Shown in pieces: positions 42,748 through 53,672 of a stretch of 64,000 nucleotides of DNA (its first letter is position 1; each line of letters begins with the position of its first letter). Both the position numbers and the translations under genes were made by a program. This stretch comes from Ophiobolus disseminans (taxonomy: Eukaryota > Ascomycota > Dothideomycetes > Pleosporales > Phaeosphaeriaceae), in the NCBI GenBank assembly GCA_010093685.1, contig MU006223.1, positions 392,228-456,227 of the forward strand, read 5' to 3'. The notes beneath the pieces were generated by a model. It made no database searches. It was given only the letters and a program-made list of their open reading frames with translations, and had not been told where the DNA came from.

Positions 42748-43833
42748 TCAAGCAGCATTCAAAAATGCCCTCAGACATCCCACTTCTACCCCATCGTCAG
42801 CATCATTGACAACTCGATCAATCGCCCCATCATCCCACGCATACCCATACCAAAGCAAGACGCCCACATCTCTCATAATCTGCACATGCTCTTGCCTCGC
42901 CTCAATCTCCGGTGCCATCTCGAACAGATATTTCCAGAACACCTCTCGAAGATGAGGTGCGTTGTCGAAGTACGTAAACATCTGAGCTCGGCTAGTGTGG
43001 GAAGTGTTATGTTTCGAATGTGACGACGATAGTGAGATCGATGTCGGATATCCGAGTAATAGTTCAAGCCCATATAGGCATGTTCCAAATGGTAGGTATT
43101 CAGCTTCTGCCCAGTCGACGATGCCAATGATGTTCCACGTTTCTTCGTCGATGAGGATGTTGGATGGTATGAGGTCGCCGTGGTTCAACACAATAGGGTA
43201 TTCGTGCAAAGCCTTCACTCTTTTCAAGGTGGTATTTGCACGCTGTCGTAAACGTGCGTCAGGCAATTGTTCGCTGAGCTTTTCGAGTCGATGTAAGAGG
43301 CTTGAGCCAACTTTTCCTGTGCATTGCAAAAGCATACTAGATGTGTCTTCCATAGGTGAGTCTGCTCTGCGTTTCCGCTCCGTGGGTCCTGGCTTCGAGG
43401 TTGAATCCCATCCTTGCGCAATGAAAGTCGCAAAGCTCTTGATCAGTCGCTCTTGCTTATTTTCCATGTCTCGGCCGAGTGCCGAGGTTCGGGGGAGAAG
43501 ACGAGACAAAGGCGTGCCAGGCATTCTTTCCATCTCGTACGCATATAAATGCTGAGGTAGCTTGAGATCCAGAGCTCTTATGCTGGGCGCTAGTGAAACA
43601 TATGTTGCTGTAGCCGTTTGCGCAATGCTGAGGTCGAGTGCATACTGTGCCGGCCTGATCTGGACAATGAGGCGTCTATATTCAGTGCTGGTAGTCGATC
43701 TGTTATCTGAAAGCGAGACTAGAAGGGTATAACTGCAACCGCCCTGCTCCTCGAGCTCCTGCACCACATACCAGGGATACCATTCCTTCACAGCCCTTCT
43801 GCAGAGCAACTTATCTGTCTCTTGCAGCGCCAT
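42748..43833 (-). CDS. Aminoglycoside-phosphotransferase-fold protein, 361 aa
   Basis: This is an intron-free frame from an ATG. It shows the APH/choline-kinase fold: an N-lobe with 'LIVQIRP' and a hinge 'YAYEMERMPGTPLS', then the catalytic loop 'LNHGDLIPSNILID' (His218-Gly-Asp220, Asn225) and the metal-binding 'GIVDWAEAEY' (Asp240-Trp). All key residues of the family are present, so it is probably an active small-molecule kinase. Fungal genomes carry many such proteins of unknown substrate; antibiotic resistance should not be assumed. No signal peptide or membrane segment is seen. Confidence 0.85.
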   Translation of the reverse strand: MALQETDKLLCRRAVKEWYPWYVVQELEEQGGCSYTLLVSLSDNRSTTSTEYRRLIVQIRPAQYALDLSIAQTATATYVSLAPSIRALDLKLPQHLYAYEMERMPGTPLSRLLPRTSALGRDMENKQERLIKSFATFIAQGWDSTSKPGPTERKRRADSPMEDTSSMLLQCTGKVGSSLLHRLEKLSEQLPDARLRQRANTTLKRVKALHEYPIVLNHGDLIPSNILIDEETWNIIGIVDWAEAEYLPFGTCLYGLELLLGYPTSISLSSSHSKHNTSHTSRAQMFTYFDNAPHLREVFWKYLFEMAPEIEARQEHVQIMRDVGVLLWYGYAWDDGAIDRVVNDADDGVEVGCLRAFLNAA

Positions 43834-44394
43834 ACTTCTCTACCCTAAGATGTAAGCTTCGTAAATATACATCTCCAACTTAAGAAGCAATCAAAGCTCG
43901 CACAAATGACGATGACGAAGCCCTGCCAGCTTGCACGCAAGTCATCCTGTCCCGCATCACACGGGACAGCGCTAGGAATTGCGCCTCCAAGCGTAGCTAT
44001 TGCGGGACGCATGGTGTGTCGCGCAGCGCAGTAATTCGCCAGGCGTCGCACGTGGAGGTAAGAAGAAGCAAGCACTTCGATTCGAAAATGTGGGGTGCAT
44101 ACGAACCGCCATTGTCACGTAAGCACATCACCCCAACTCATGCCTAACATCACTCCTCCTAAATCACAAACAAAAAATGCTAATATGCAAAGTTACTAAA
44201 TTAATCCCTATCTCTATACGGCCCAGCCACGTCCTCAGGACGACTTGCCAATCACGAAAACGCCCTTTTACAAGATCCGAAGCTCAAAGCCAGCTCAGTC
44301 ATCGCGAAGAATGGTATATATCTCATCTGTATCAAACAATCTCTCCATCATGTAGCAATCAAAACAAATCGACCCAAAGACCGCCAGAGGCGGT
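43834..44394. other. Intergenic between two minus-strand genes
   Basis: This 561-bp gap contains the promoter side of the APH-type gene and the 3' end side of the cupredoxin gene. No gene is seen. Confidence 0.55.
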
Positions 44395-45274
44395 TTACAA
44401 CATAGCCAGCGCCGCGACGGCAGCCGCGCCGAGACCGAAGAAAGACTGGCTGCTGACGATGGGTGCGGCGTTGGCGGTGTTCTGCGCTGGGCTGGAGCCG
44501 GACGGCGAGGGGGGAGTGTTGCTTGCAACGCCGCCGCCGTTGGGGACAGTGCCGGATGGGGTGTTTCCAGATGCGCCGGAGCCGGCTTGTTGGCCTGGGC
44601 TGAGGTTCTCAGATGCAGATGCAGCGAGCGCGGTGAAGGATGTCAGGGTCTTGTTGCCAGATGGAGGGCTGTAATTGATTAGCATGCGATGTGGTGTGGG
44701 GTAGAAGTGGAGACACGTACGCGTTGATGGCACCGACCATACCTGCCTGGCAATGCTTTCCTTGTGAACAGTAGAACCAGACGGGCTTTGCGTCCTTGAC
44801 GCGGATGGTGTAGGTAAGCACGTTGGATGTTGCGGCGGCAGATGCGTTGGTGGGCATGAAGCCGGAGAAGAAAGCGTCGGTCTTGTTGGCCTGGATGTTC
44901 TGGATGGGTACGCAGGGCTGGTCGAATGTGGACTGGACAACGGAGTGGTTCTGTAGTATGTTAGCATGTAAGCGAGACAGAGGATGTTGTTGGCATACCT
45001 TTGGGTGGAACTGGAACTGAACGAGATCACCAGCTTGTGCAACGATATTGTTTGGGTAGAAGGCGAGGGAGCCATTGGGTCCGCCAACCTGGACAATATG
45101 TGTTGTGACCATTCCTGCTGGAACCTGCGATCCCGTAGACGCCGAGCCCGCTGTCGACAAGCCCACTAGTGCGGAAGATGTAGCAGAAGCGAGGAGTGCC
45201 TCTGATGCCACGATAGACGTTGCCGCCGCGAATCCCATAAGGGCGGAAACCATGACTGATGTTGAGAAGTGCAT
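44395..45274 (-). CDS. Secreted GPI-type cupredoxin-domain protein, 259 aa
   Basis: I model three exons: 45274-44999, 44950-44721, 44668-44395, with two introns of 48 and 52 bp. An N-terminal signal peptide is clear (MHFSTSVMVSALMGFAAATS). The cupredoxin domain starts near residue 58 ('THIVQVGG'). The type 1 copper ligands are all visible: His in 'NHSVVQ', then 'FYCSQGKHCQAGM', giving Cys, His and Met in C-x4-H-x4-M spacing. After the domain comes a Ser/Gly/Pro/Thr-rich stalk, and then a C-terminal hydrophobic segment ('FFGLGAAAVAALAML') typical of a GPI-anchor signal. By family these are fungal 'extracellular serine-rich' cell-surface proteins. Copper binding is likely; enzymatic activity is unknown. 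Confidence 0.87.
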
Positions 45275-46511
45275 CTTGAGTTTTGTGCTGGGTGTTCGTT
45301 TGAAAATTACTAGTATGTGTTGACAAAGTGGGAGAGAATGGATGTAGGCGACTCGCGCTCTAGAAGATAAACTGGGCTAGCCAGGTATTACGAAGGTAAA
45401 AGACCGTAGTGGTGACTGAAAGAAACGATAGAAATGAAATGCAACAGCAGAACGTAAAGCGAAGCAGATACGGAAGAGAAATGTGCGCCTGAGAAGAGGC
45501 CTATAGAGCATCTTAAGGCATAAACGGCAGCTTCGGATCGTAGGGTCATTGCGTTTTGCCCAGGTGACAAGTTGGCGGTTAGTTGCTATTCCGATACATG
45601 GGGAGGGTTCTGCGACATGTTGGGTGCTGGATGTGCTTCAGCCTCCTCTCGCTTGCTGCGCCCTGGTATTTGAGGCTCGAGGCGCGCAACACCACACTTC
45701 CGTCGAAGTCGCCCAATTTACCATATTAGCACACAACATTGGATTCAAATTGTGCGCAAAGTCGCATCGCAGATAGTTTCGCAAGTCTGTTGCGCATCAT
45801 CAGCAAAAGGGTTGCGTGGTGTTGAGTGGGATGCATTTTGGTTGTTGTTGCAGGGTCCAGTTTCGGTGTCGAGGCAGCGAGGCAACTCCTGTTCCGTTGG
45901 TGTTTGAGCGTGCATCAGGCCCATCTTCGACAACCACCTTGGCACACATCGGACACAGCCAAACCGACCAGGCAGGCACGCGGAAACACTTGCGAGCGAG
46001 ATTGAAAGTTCTTCATTGGGTCGATTTTTCATGCGGTGCAGGGTAAATGTTTGATTTTCATCTGGGAAGCCAACAATTGCTGTGAAGTGTTTCGAGCGGG
46101 CCTCGGCCAAGTGGCCTTTGTAGATGTGCAGTACCAGACCATGAAACACACCTCTCTCTTCGACCAAGTCCACAGTTGCGTACGTGTGGTTGAGCGCGGT
46201 GGCTCGAACGCGCCGTAAACACTGTCACATGCATTTGTTGCGCGTGCCAAATATTCCTCCCGTCCAGTGATCGCGCCAGCATGTCAGCGGCACAAACGGC
46301 GCTGGCGACGTCCCGAAATAGCTGAGCCACAAGGCGATGACAACGCGCCCGTTTTCGTGTGAGGAGCAGCTCGGATATCTCCCGTCCGGCTTAGGCAACA
46401 ACCCGTCTATTATGGTGTTGTTTGTGTTGTGCAAGCCAGATCACGTGTCGCATCGTGTGCAAAATCTTCACTCCACGCAAAGCAACCTGCACAGCACGAA
46501 GTCCAGCTCAA
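45275..46511. other. Intergenic, no gene seen
   Basis: This 1.2-kb stretch is upstream of the cupredoxin gene and downstream of the CENP-X gene. It should hold the cupredoxin promoter. Overlapping short frames around 45.7-46.4 kb on both strands look non-coding. Confidence 0.5.
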
Positions 46512-47063
46512 TCAGAAGTCTAGCACCAACTGCGGCGCAAGTTTCTCCAGATCCTCCACCTGCAGGAAACCGTCTGATATGCCTCCCGCCCTGACGTTCA
46601 TCTCTCGCTCCTGCTTCGCTCGTGCAAAGGCCTCGCGCACAAAGATCTCCATGTATTTGCCCACCAGGTTCATCGCGCCCTTCTGGATCTGTGTGTTGGG
46701 GTCCTCGAAGTTCTCATAGATCAGGCGTGCTAGTAGTGGTGCGGGTATGGGATTCGGTAATGTTTCAGCGGGTGGTGGCCGAGCATCGCGAGCTGGAGAG
46801 GGCGCGTCTGCCATCGGATCGTCGTCGTCATCCTCTAGCAGGTCCTCCTCCAGCTCCTCATCAGATGATATAATTTCGGTGGCTTTCTGGAAGCTAGGGC
46901 GTGTGGCGCTTGCGGCAGGCTTCTGTGCAGCGCCTGCTTGGGCGCGTTTTGCTGATGCTGATGTTTGTGCTGGCGCCTTCACGGGTCGTGGTGGTTTGAA
47001 ATGAGGCCCTTTGCGGCTTGCAGCATTAGTCGCAGCATTAGTCGCAGCATTCTTGGGAGGCAT
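46512..47063 (-). CDS. CENP-X/MHF2-like histone-fold protein, 183 aa
   Basis: This is a single open frame from an ATG. The N-terminal 110 residues are disordered: an Asn-Ala-Ala-Thr repeat, a basic Pro/Ala stretch, then an acidic run ('SDEELEEDLLEDDDDD'). The C-terminal ~75 residues match the CENP-X/MHF2 histone fold: 'PAPLLARLIYENFEDPNTQI', then 'VGKYMEIFVREAFARAK', and the ending 'GFLQVEDLEKLAPQLVLDF'. By family it pairs with CENP-S/MHF1 at kinetochores and with FANCM/Mph1-type helicases at stalled forks. Fungal CENP-X proteins are often near 100 residues, so the long N-terminus is unusual, though long tails occur in filamentous fungi. Confidence 0.87.
   Translation of the reverse strand: MPPKNAATNAATNAASRKGPHFKPPRPVKAPAQTSASAKRAQAGAAQKPAASATRPSFQKATEIISSDEELEEDLLEDDDDDPMADAPSPARDARPPPAETLPNPIPAPLLARLIYENFEDPNTQIQKGAMNLVGKYMEIFVREAFARAKQEREMNVRAGGISDGFLQVEDLEKLAPQLVLDF
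47018..47052 (-). repeat. 12-bp coding repeat (AATN) in the CENP-X-like gene
   Basis: The unit 'gcagcattagtc' recurs in tandem (about two and a half copies) just after the start codon and encodes Asn-Ala-Ala-Thr. It looks like a polymorphic minisatellite. Confidence 0.75.
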
Positions 47064-49459
47064 TGTGGGTGGTATTGACTGTGGTGAAGTGGTGGGTGCT
47101 CAGCGAAGCGTGGAACGCGTGTTGACAGCGCCTTCTCCACAAACGCGACTTCACATGATTGCGCTACGTCATTTTTCGACCCTTGGTATCGTCCAAGCAT
47201 GAAGTACGAATCAAGCCTGACAGGCTCGGATAACTGTTCGTCATAATGTTTTGGATTCAACTTCATCGCTGGCTGCCTTGGTGTGCAGACCAGAACGGGC
47301 AATGCAATCAATCACGAAGCATGCGCCGAGCATAACCGGAAATCTGTATTGATCCTTCAATAGAGGATCCATATCGGACATGTCTTGCACAAAAAAGGCA
47401 GCTCCCTGCTCGAGTCTTCCCGCATTGCGTCAGCGCTAAAACTATTCAATCGTCTCAATCGATCCCCTGGACCCGAGTGTCAACCGCCTTCCTCTTAGGC
47501 GGCCACTCGCTCACGCTGCAAACATTGAACTGCGAAGGAACAGACATGGGATTAGAGAAAGCACCCCCACGTAAGCTGCATCTCCCCAATAGCAACTCTG
47601 CTTGCCCATTGCTTGTCCAGATTGCGGCGTTTGTGGCACCTGATACAGTTTGCAGGCGTTGCCGATAGAGCAGTCGATGGCGGTAGTGGCGCAAACGGGC
47701 GGTTTCAATGAAGCTGCACGAGCCGTTGGACTTGCAGACGATGAAGCTACGACCAGCCGTTGGAAATGAGGACGCCTTCGTGCTCTGTCGAGCTACTAGG
47801 CTAAATCGTTACACGACAAGGGTAGTCGGCCACAATTGCGAAAGGGTACTGACGTGCATGCTGCCCGCGACGCCGCAATGCGTGCCCGTCGTACAGACAA
47901 AGGAATTGTGCAGAGGCGAGATTGGAAGGTGAGTTGAATGCAGACGAGACGCTTCTTCCACCATTCGATTGGCGAGCGAGCCTCGACGTTCGATCCATGT
48001 TCAATTTGCCAAGCGCGATGAATCTCGAATGCGGGTAACTGTGGACCAGCAATGCTTCGCCATGGGGGAAGACTCTGATCCTGCTGATAGGACACGATGG
48101 CACAAATTGTTTTAGTGCCACATGGAAATGGAAATGTAAATGGCACGGGATGGTACATGTGCGAGTTGCGATTTGGCGCCTGCCCGAAATTGAAGTCAAG
48201 CAGCCATGGATCCTGCCGTCCTGTGCTGCGGTCGAGGCCCTGTGTAGATTGCGAACTAGTACCTGCGTCAGATGCCTCGCAGCACAAGAGTTGATAGATG
48301 ACAGTACTGTTGAACAAGAAGGCGATATTGGCACTGGGTCGTGACGCAAGTGAACCGGTATCTGTCTCTACGTAGCTGCTTTGGGTCACGCCGTGCACTT
48401 CTGAACCGTGGAAAGCTCACCGAGGTCGGCCTTGCTTGTGTCTTCGATCTCGGCATGCTGCCGGTGCCATTCACGTGCAACCGCAAATCTGGAGCATCAG
48501 ATGACAAGGTCGCACGGCGGGCGCTGCTGTGCGAGCGTGGCTTGACGGACATACGAAAGACATCGAGGCATCTGGACTTGCTCAGGGTCTCCCCAGACGC
48601 GGCAGCTGCTGCGGGTACCTATGGAGCAAAGGGCATGACAGAGCTAGTGCGCAAGCTAGGAGTCCCCGTCTATGGTGGGCCAAACATTGCGGTGTAGTGC
48701 TGCGCTGCGTATCGTGACGTTTGCCGGCAAACGGCATCGCCAGCATCTATAACAAGACGCGCTTGCAGATAGTGGCGCGCCGCACGCGATGCGATGACTC
48801 CGGAATGCGACAAGTTTAGCAGAGGGCTGCTGAGCGAGCTGCTGCGGTCGGGCTGTTGGTTGCTGAGACGTTGAAGGAGTGGCCGATGGCAGCTCCGCCG
48901 CCGCCAGCGTGTGGACACTGCGCCCAATGGAGAAAGGACAGGGCGGTTTGGATGCATGTCCAGCCGCGCCAGGCCCGATGCGGACACACCCCGGTCGAAG
49001 TGTGTCTCGAAGCTGTCGTGCGAACAGACGACTAGATCCCCGGCCGCTTGGAGATGTTGGCAATCAGTGTGCCACTATATCATAGAGCACCGTCCGCGGC
49101 TTCTCAAAGAGCGGTTGACCCCCTTGCCTATCGACTTCTTAAGCCGCTTCGCCCGCTCGATCGCTCCCACTCACTCACATCACCCGCATCCATCTGCTCG
49201 TCCCGGGCTGCATGTGTGAAAGATAACCGCCGCCATTCTGATACGACCCACCTGCGCATAGATAAAGCGTCCGCTCTGAGATCCGCGCACTGCAGGTTAC
49301 ACACGAGACCGCCTTTGTCCATATCTCGGCCCAGATCCAGTCCCAGATCGTCCTGAGGAATTCGCGGCTCCCCTCACCAAACAAACAGCCGTCGTCACTG
49401 CGCAATTTCACTTCACATATATTCCCATCCCTCTATTCTTCTTCTTCGTCGTCGACGTC
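47064..49459. other. 2.4-kb divergent intergenic region, no supported gene
   Basis: This is the largest gene-free interval here. It separates the CENP-X-like gene (minus) and the MIF-domain gene (plus). Open frames up to 200 codons occur on both strands at 47.8-48.7 kb, but they overlap each other, lack domains and show no splice pattern. The last 300 bp before the MIF gene become pyrimidine-rich ('attcttcttcttcgtcg'), typical of a fungal start region. An unspliced lncRNA or a fast-evolving gene cannot be excluded. Confidence 0.45.
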
Positions 49460-50636
49460 ATGCCTCACTCGGTTCACAATTCGACTTCGACGCAGACAAA
49501 GATGTCGCGCCCGTCGTCCACCTCGACCCAGAGCAATGCATTTCCCAAGCAGGCCGGTACACAGTTGCTATCGCCCGACGCAGTCGCAGAGGGCCAGCTC
49601 TCGCCCTCGGCATCCCAGTTCTCCTTTGCATCATCGCCCCGGTCAGTTCAAGAGCAGGAGTACCAGCTTGCAAGCGACGGTCCGAGAAATCAACGCCCAT
49701 CAACAACCCGAGGCGACAGCCTGGGCGAGCTGCGACCTCTTACCTCGCGCTCCCGTGCACAGTACTACGAGGACTCATTCTCCTACAAGGACACCTACTC
49801 AACCTCTGCTCGCGACCGTGTGGTCAAGGACGCGCCCATTGTGGCCGAGCTTCGGACCAACGTTATTGTACGTGTTAATTTCCGTGTTGCTCCACTTTCT
49901 ACACTCGACTAACCCAACACAGATCAAGGATGAGTACACCCTGGTTACGGACCTATCGCACCATCTGTCGACGAGGTATCAGAGGCCCGAAACATCAATC
50001 ATGATCACCGTCAACCACTCAGCATGCCTGCTGCTCGGTGGCTCGTTCGAGCCCACCTACGTTCTTACCATCAATGCTCTGCCCATTCAGATGCAGCCGA
50101 CGACCAACAAGCGCAATGCCGCCCTGATGCAGCAGTTCATGTCCGAGTCCATCGGTGTCGCTCCGGACCGAGGCATCATCAAGTTTGTTCCTATCCTAGA
50201 GGAGAGCCTTGCCATCAACGGCATGACCATCCTCGGTGACATTGAGCGACTCGAGCGACAACACGCAGAGGAGACTGGCACTGGCATCAAGCGCGCTATC
50301 ACAAAGAGCTCGCGGAAGTCGGTTGTTTCCAAAGCGAAGAGTAGCATGCAGCTTTCTCGCAAAACTTCCGAGGCTAACACCGACGCAAGGCATGTCGTCA
50401 CCCCTCCGCTTTCTGGCAATGGGCCACTCGACTCTGGAGTAGCCATCGACGAGAAGGGCCCAGAAACGTCGGACGATAGCAAGATGAGCCACAAGAAGTC
50501 GGAGCCCCTGATGTCAAAGTTCAGCAAGCGATCAAACTCAAATGCCCAGCTCGCGCCACCACCAGCACGCAAGGGCACCTTGACCACTCCTCAGATCAGC
50601 AAGCGTAAGAGCTTCATGAGTGTCTTCCGCCGATAA
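49460..50636 (+). CDS. MIF/tautomerase-domain protein with long disordered tails, 373 aa
   Basis: I model two exons: 49460-49867 and 49923-50636, with a 55-bp intron (GTACGT donor, CACAG acceptor). Residues 1 to about 115 are Ser/Thr/Gln-rich and disordered. A macrophage-migration-inhibitory-factor fold follows (about residues 125-255): 'APIVAELRTNVIIKDEY', 'ETSIMITVNHSACLLLGGSFEP', 'NAALMQQFMSESIGVAPDRGIIKF'. The N-terminal Pro that is catalytic in MIF and tautomerases after Met removal is not at the mature N-terminus here; Pro in 'DAPIV' is internal, so classic tautomerase activity is doubtful. The tail is Lys/Ser-rich and ends 'KSFMSVFRR'. Function in fungi is unknown. Confidence 0.85.
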
Positions 50637-52790
50637 GCTACACGATCATCAGTACTTTTTTTTCGGACCGACCTTCCCACTGGCCGCCATTTCCACACGT
50701 ACGCAATACACTAAAAGTCACGATGTCCATGCTCAGCGCCACAACGGCGAAGCCCAAGCTGGCCCTCTAGACGATGGCGCGCCGGTACACCGCTTCACCC
50801 TGCTGCACGCACACGCCGGCGCCCATCGCATTCTGTACATTCCCATTGCGCCGACATCCCTCTCCGCGAAATATTTTTTAGGTTGCCAAGTGCGGCAATA
50901 GCATTTGCAGGCGTTTGGCATGGAAACAAAGCATGGCGTGGTGATGCAGGTCACCCAGCACTATACCCTTCTGCATTCCTTTTCGTTCGCCCACAAACAT
51001 TCGTAGATTTGAAATTTTATCTTCTGTAATGACACATATCTCCAAGCCTGCCACGTCTGATCTTCACCCGCTACATGAGGACTATTGTGAGACTGGCCCA
51101 GACCACCACGCATACCTCCAAGCCCCTGCGTATTCCGCGACACGCGCACAAATGGACCTGCAGCCTCGCTCTTTACAGCCTCGTTTTTCTCGCGCATCCC
51201 GAGCTTACCCTTCGGTCGCGAAATTCCTCCTGTCTTACGCATGCCACCCACTTTTTCCAACTCTCGTCTAGTCTACACCTCTACTTTTTAAGCGAACGCC
51301 GCCCACGGCGTTGACAGCCAACGAATGCCGCTAACGCGCCCGCATCTCAGCTCTCCACAAACTTTGACTACCGGGACTTGCATCGCATGTCTTGCTGGCG
51401 CGTGCATCTAGACGCACGCGCGGCGCGACTTAGTGTGTATGTCTGAACCGGCGGCGCGGGTTGATAGGGCTGGATGTGTTTGCGATGGCTTTGTCGGGCA
51501 GACTTTCTGATTCTGGTGCTCTTGGAGGGTGGCGTGTTTGAGATAATTCTTCTTTGAGCGGCGCTGGACGTGAGGTTTGGGATTAAGTGATCTACGTGGC
51601 GGGTTGTGGTAAGCGAGGGCGATCGACGGAGGGACAAGGCTTTGGCTGGACGAAGATGATGGCGGGTTTGGGGAGTGCGAATAGGTGGGTTTAAGGTGGG
51701 TGGATGAATGGGTTTTTTTGCGGGCGGGATGCGTGGTTTGAGATGGGATGGGAAGGCTGAATGTTTTCGAATTTTGCAAGCAATGTGTTCAAGATTGCGG
51801 CGTGGACGCGGAGTTCACATGGCAAGCTGATGAGGCGGTCCCGTTGTGCATCCCATCAGGTAACCCTATCGGTCATCGCCAACGCATCAATCAATCCTTC
51901 CCACAGAACATCTCCCATCTTCCCGTCGCACCCACTCTCCTCCCAATCTATCCAAACTACCACACCCGCCCTACCCTCCTCTCATAAAAATCGCATCTAT
52001 GCAGTCATCCTCGCTACCATCATCCACATTCCCATACCCCACAAGTCAGCGGCGTAACACAGCATAAAATATTAAACATCATCCAATCAGCATTTAACCG
52101 TGATTTTCGTGCTTGGCATGGACATGTCGCTTGGGTAGATTGCCTGGCATGCAAAGATCGCCGGTTGGGATGGGCGGGAGGCGAGTGGGCCAAGGCGGGT
52201 GTATGTTGTGGTGTTGGGGAGCGGTGAGGGAAGGAATTGGTGACGGCGTGGCTGGGACGGAGTTATAAATATCAATGCATGTAATTAATTGTGTTTCTTG
52301 GGTGTTGGCGCTGTGCTTGGTTGGTGGTGTTGAGGTGCCGGATTTCTGGTGATGGATGACGTAGGCGGCTCGTGCTGAGTCGGATGTTTGTTCACTCCGC
52401 CCGGTCTTGTCTTTTGAACATCGCGAATGGGAAACTGGCCGCTGGCCGCGCGGCTGGTCTCAACGCGTTTGAGCGATTTCTCTTTTTTGCGCTTTCGTTA
52501 CTTGTAGCGTTCGTTCGTTATCGCTGGGGTTAGGTTCAACGGTGAGGTCAGCAGTCCCCGCGTTTGGTGTTACACTTAGGCTGCGCACAATACGTTTCAT
52601 TCCATCCACTTCATTGCCAAGTCTATCAAAAAAAATCTTGTCACAACGCTTCCTTTGTTATACTGCGTGCGCGATTTGCCCTTCATTCCCTTAGCCTAGC
52701 CTGTCATCAGTTTCCATCAGCTGGAAAGTTGAGAAAAGAATGGTCGATGACATGCTATATCCAAGCCTGTAACACAGGAAAGTGTTTACT
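50637..52790. other. 2.2-kb convergent intergenic region, no supported gene
   Basis: This stretch lies between the MIF-domain gene (plus) and the first member of the family cluster (minus). It contains many C-rich and T-rich stretches and short overlapping frames without domains. I see no transposon ends or tRNA. Confidence 0.45.
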
Positions 52791-53672
52791 CTAGGGCTGA
52801 ACATAACAAATACCGCCTTCCGTCTTTCCCGCTGTCACAAAAGCATAGTTTTCCTTCACCTCCGTAGCCTCGCTGGCTGTTGTTAAACTGAGTCTGCCGC
52901 GTTCCTCACAGTCCGTCCACACCTTCTTTTTGAATGCGAGCAGTTTGCTATCAAGCAAACGCCAGTTGGACACCCTATCCCCGAGTAGATCACACAGATC
53001 TTTGTGACAGTTTTCCAGCTCCCTGATAGCAATCTCATGTAGCTGTCTTAAGAGGCCTCGCTTGATGATCTTTCTCGCCCTGGCACTTGTCCTGGGTAGC
53101 GGCTGGGCCTCCATCTCGAAGATGTATGTGTCGAAGAAGTCGTCCAAAGGATCCCAGATATCGAGATCCATGAGGACCGATGCTCGAGCGTGTAACAAGA
53201 TATGCATCTCGGAATGCCAGTCAGAGAGGCCGAGCTTCGACCAGCGCATCTCGATGTAAAGGAGTCGGATAGCGCGGGCATATTCTTGCACTATGACGAC
53301 TGCTGGGTCCAGGTCATCCGGATCGTGTTTGAAGTGCAAGAGGTCTTGGAAGACTCTGGCTTGGCTGAAGACGAGGTTCAGGTCATGTGTGCCAGAGGTT
53401 ACTTTTCGTCCAGGGCGATGAGCTGACTTGGGTGGAGTCACTATTTCCGCGGCCATACTGTCTCGTCCCAATGTTCTGGTTATGTCAGGAACGAAAGTTA
53501 ACGTAGGCGGATGGGGCCCGTTATATGCTGGACGACATGCTTTGACGAAAAACATACCTAAATTATCTAGACCTTGATGTCATACCGCCACGTCTGGCTC
53601 GATTGTCTTACCACAACACGCGATCTTCCGCTCGTCTCCGCATGGATGGTAGATCAGGGTAAGCCTCGCCAT
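52791..53672 (-). CDS. Helical-domain family protein, intact copy A, 275 aa
   Basis: I propose two exons: 53672-53612 and 53557-52791, joined by a 54-bp intron (GTAAGA donor, TTTAG acceptor). This start lies 80 bp after a TATA-like box at 53752-53757; a shorter model starts at the ATG at 53555. The extended N-terminus adds a Cys-bearing stretch ('HPCGDERKIACCG'), but no full C-x2-C pair as in the two larger copies. The family domain is complete: 'VFQDLLHFKHD', 'YARAIRLLYIEMRW', 'IWDPLDDFFDTYIFEME', a helical stretch with 'CHKDLCDLLGDR', and the C-terminal 'VWTDCEERGRLSL' followed by 'YAFVTAGK'. No known domain is recognised and the function is unknown. It opens a cluster of three intact copies. 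Confidence 0.68.

Noticed and set aside
42748..43833. Antibiotic-resistance gene suggested by the aminoglycoside phosphotransferase fold
   Set aside because: Fungal genomes hold many APH-fold proteins of unrelated or unknown substrate; nothing here points to resistance.
47796..48398. 200-codon minus-strand frame in the large gap
   Set aside because: It overlaps a second frame of similar size, has no domain or signal and no codon pattern like the neighbours.
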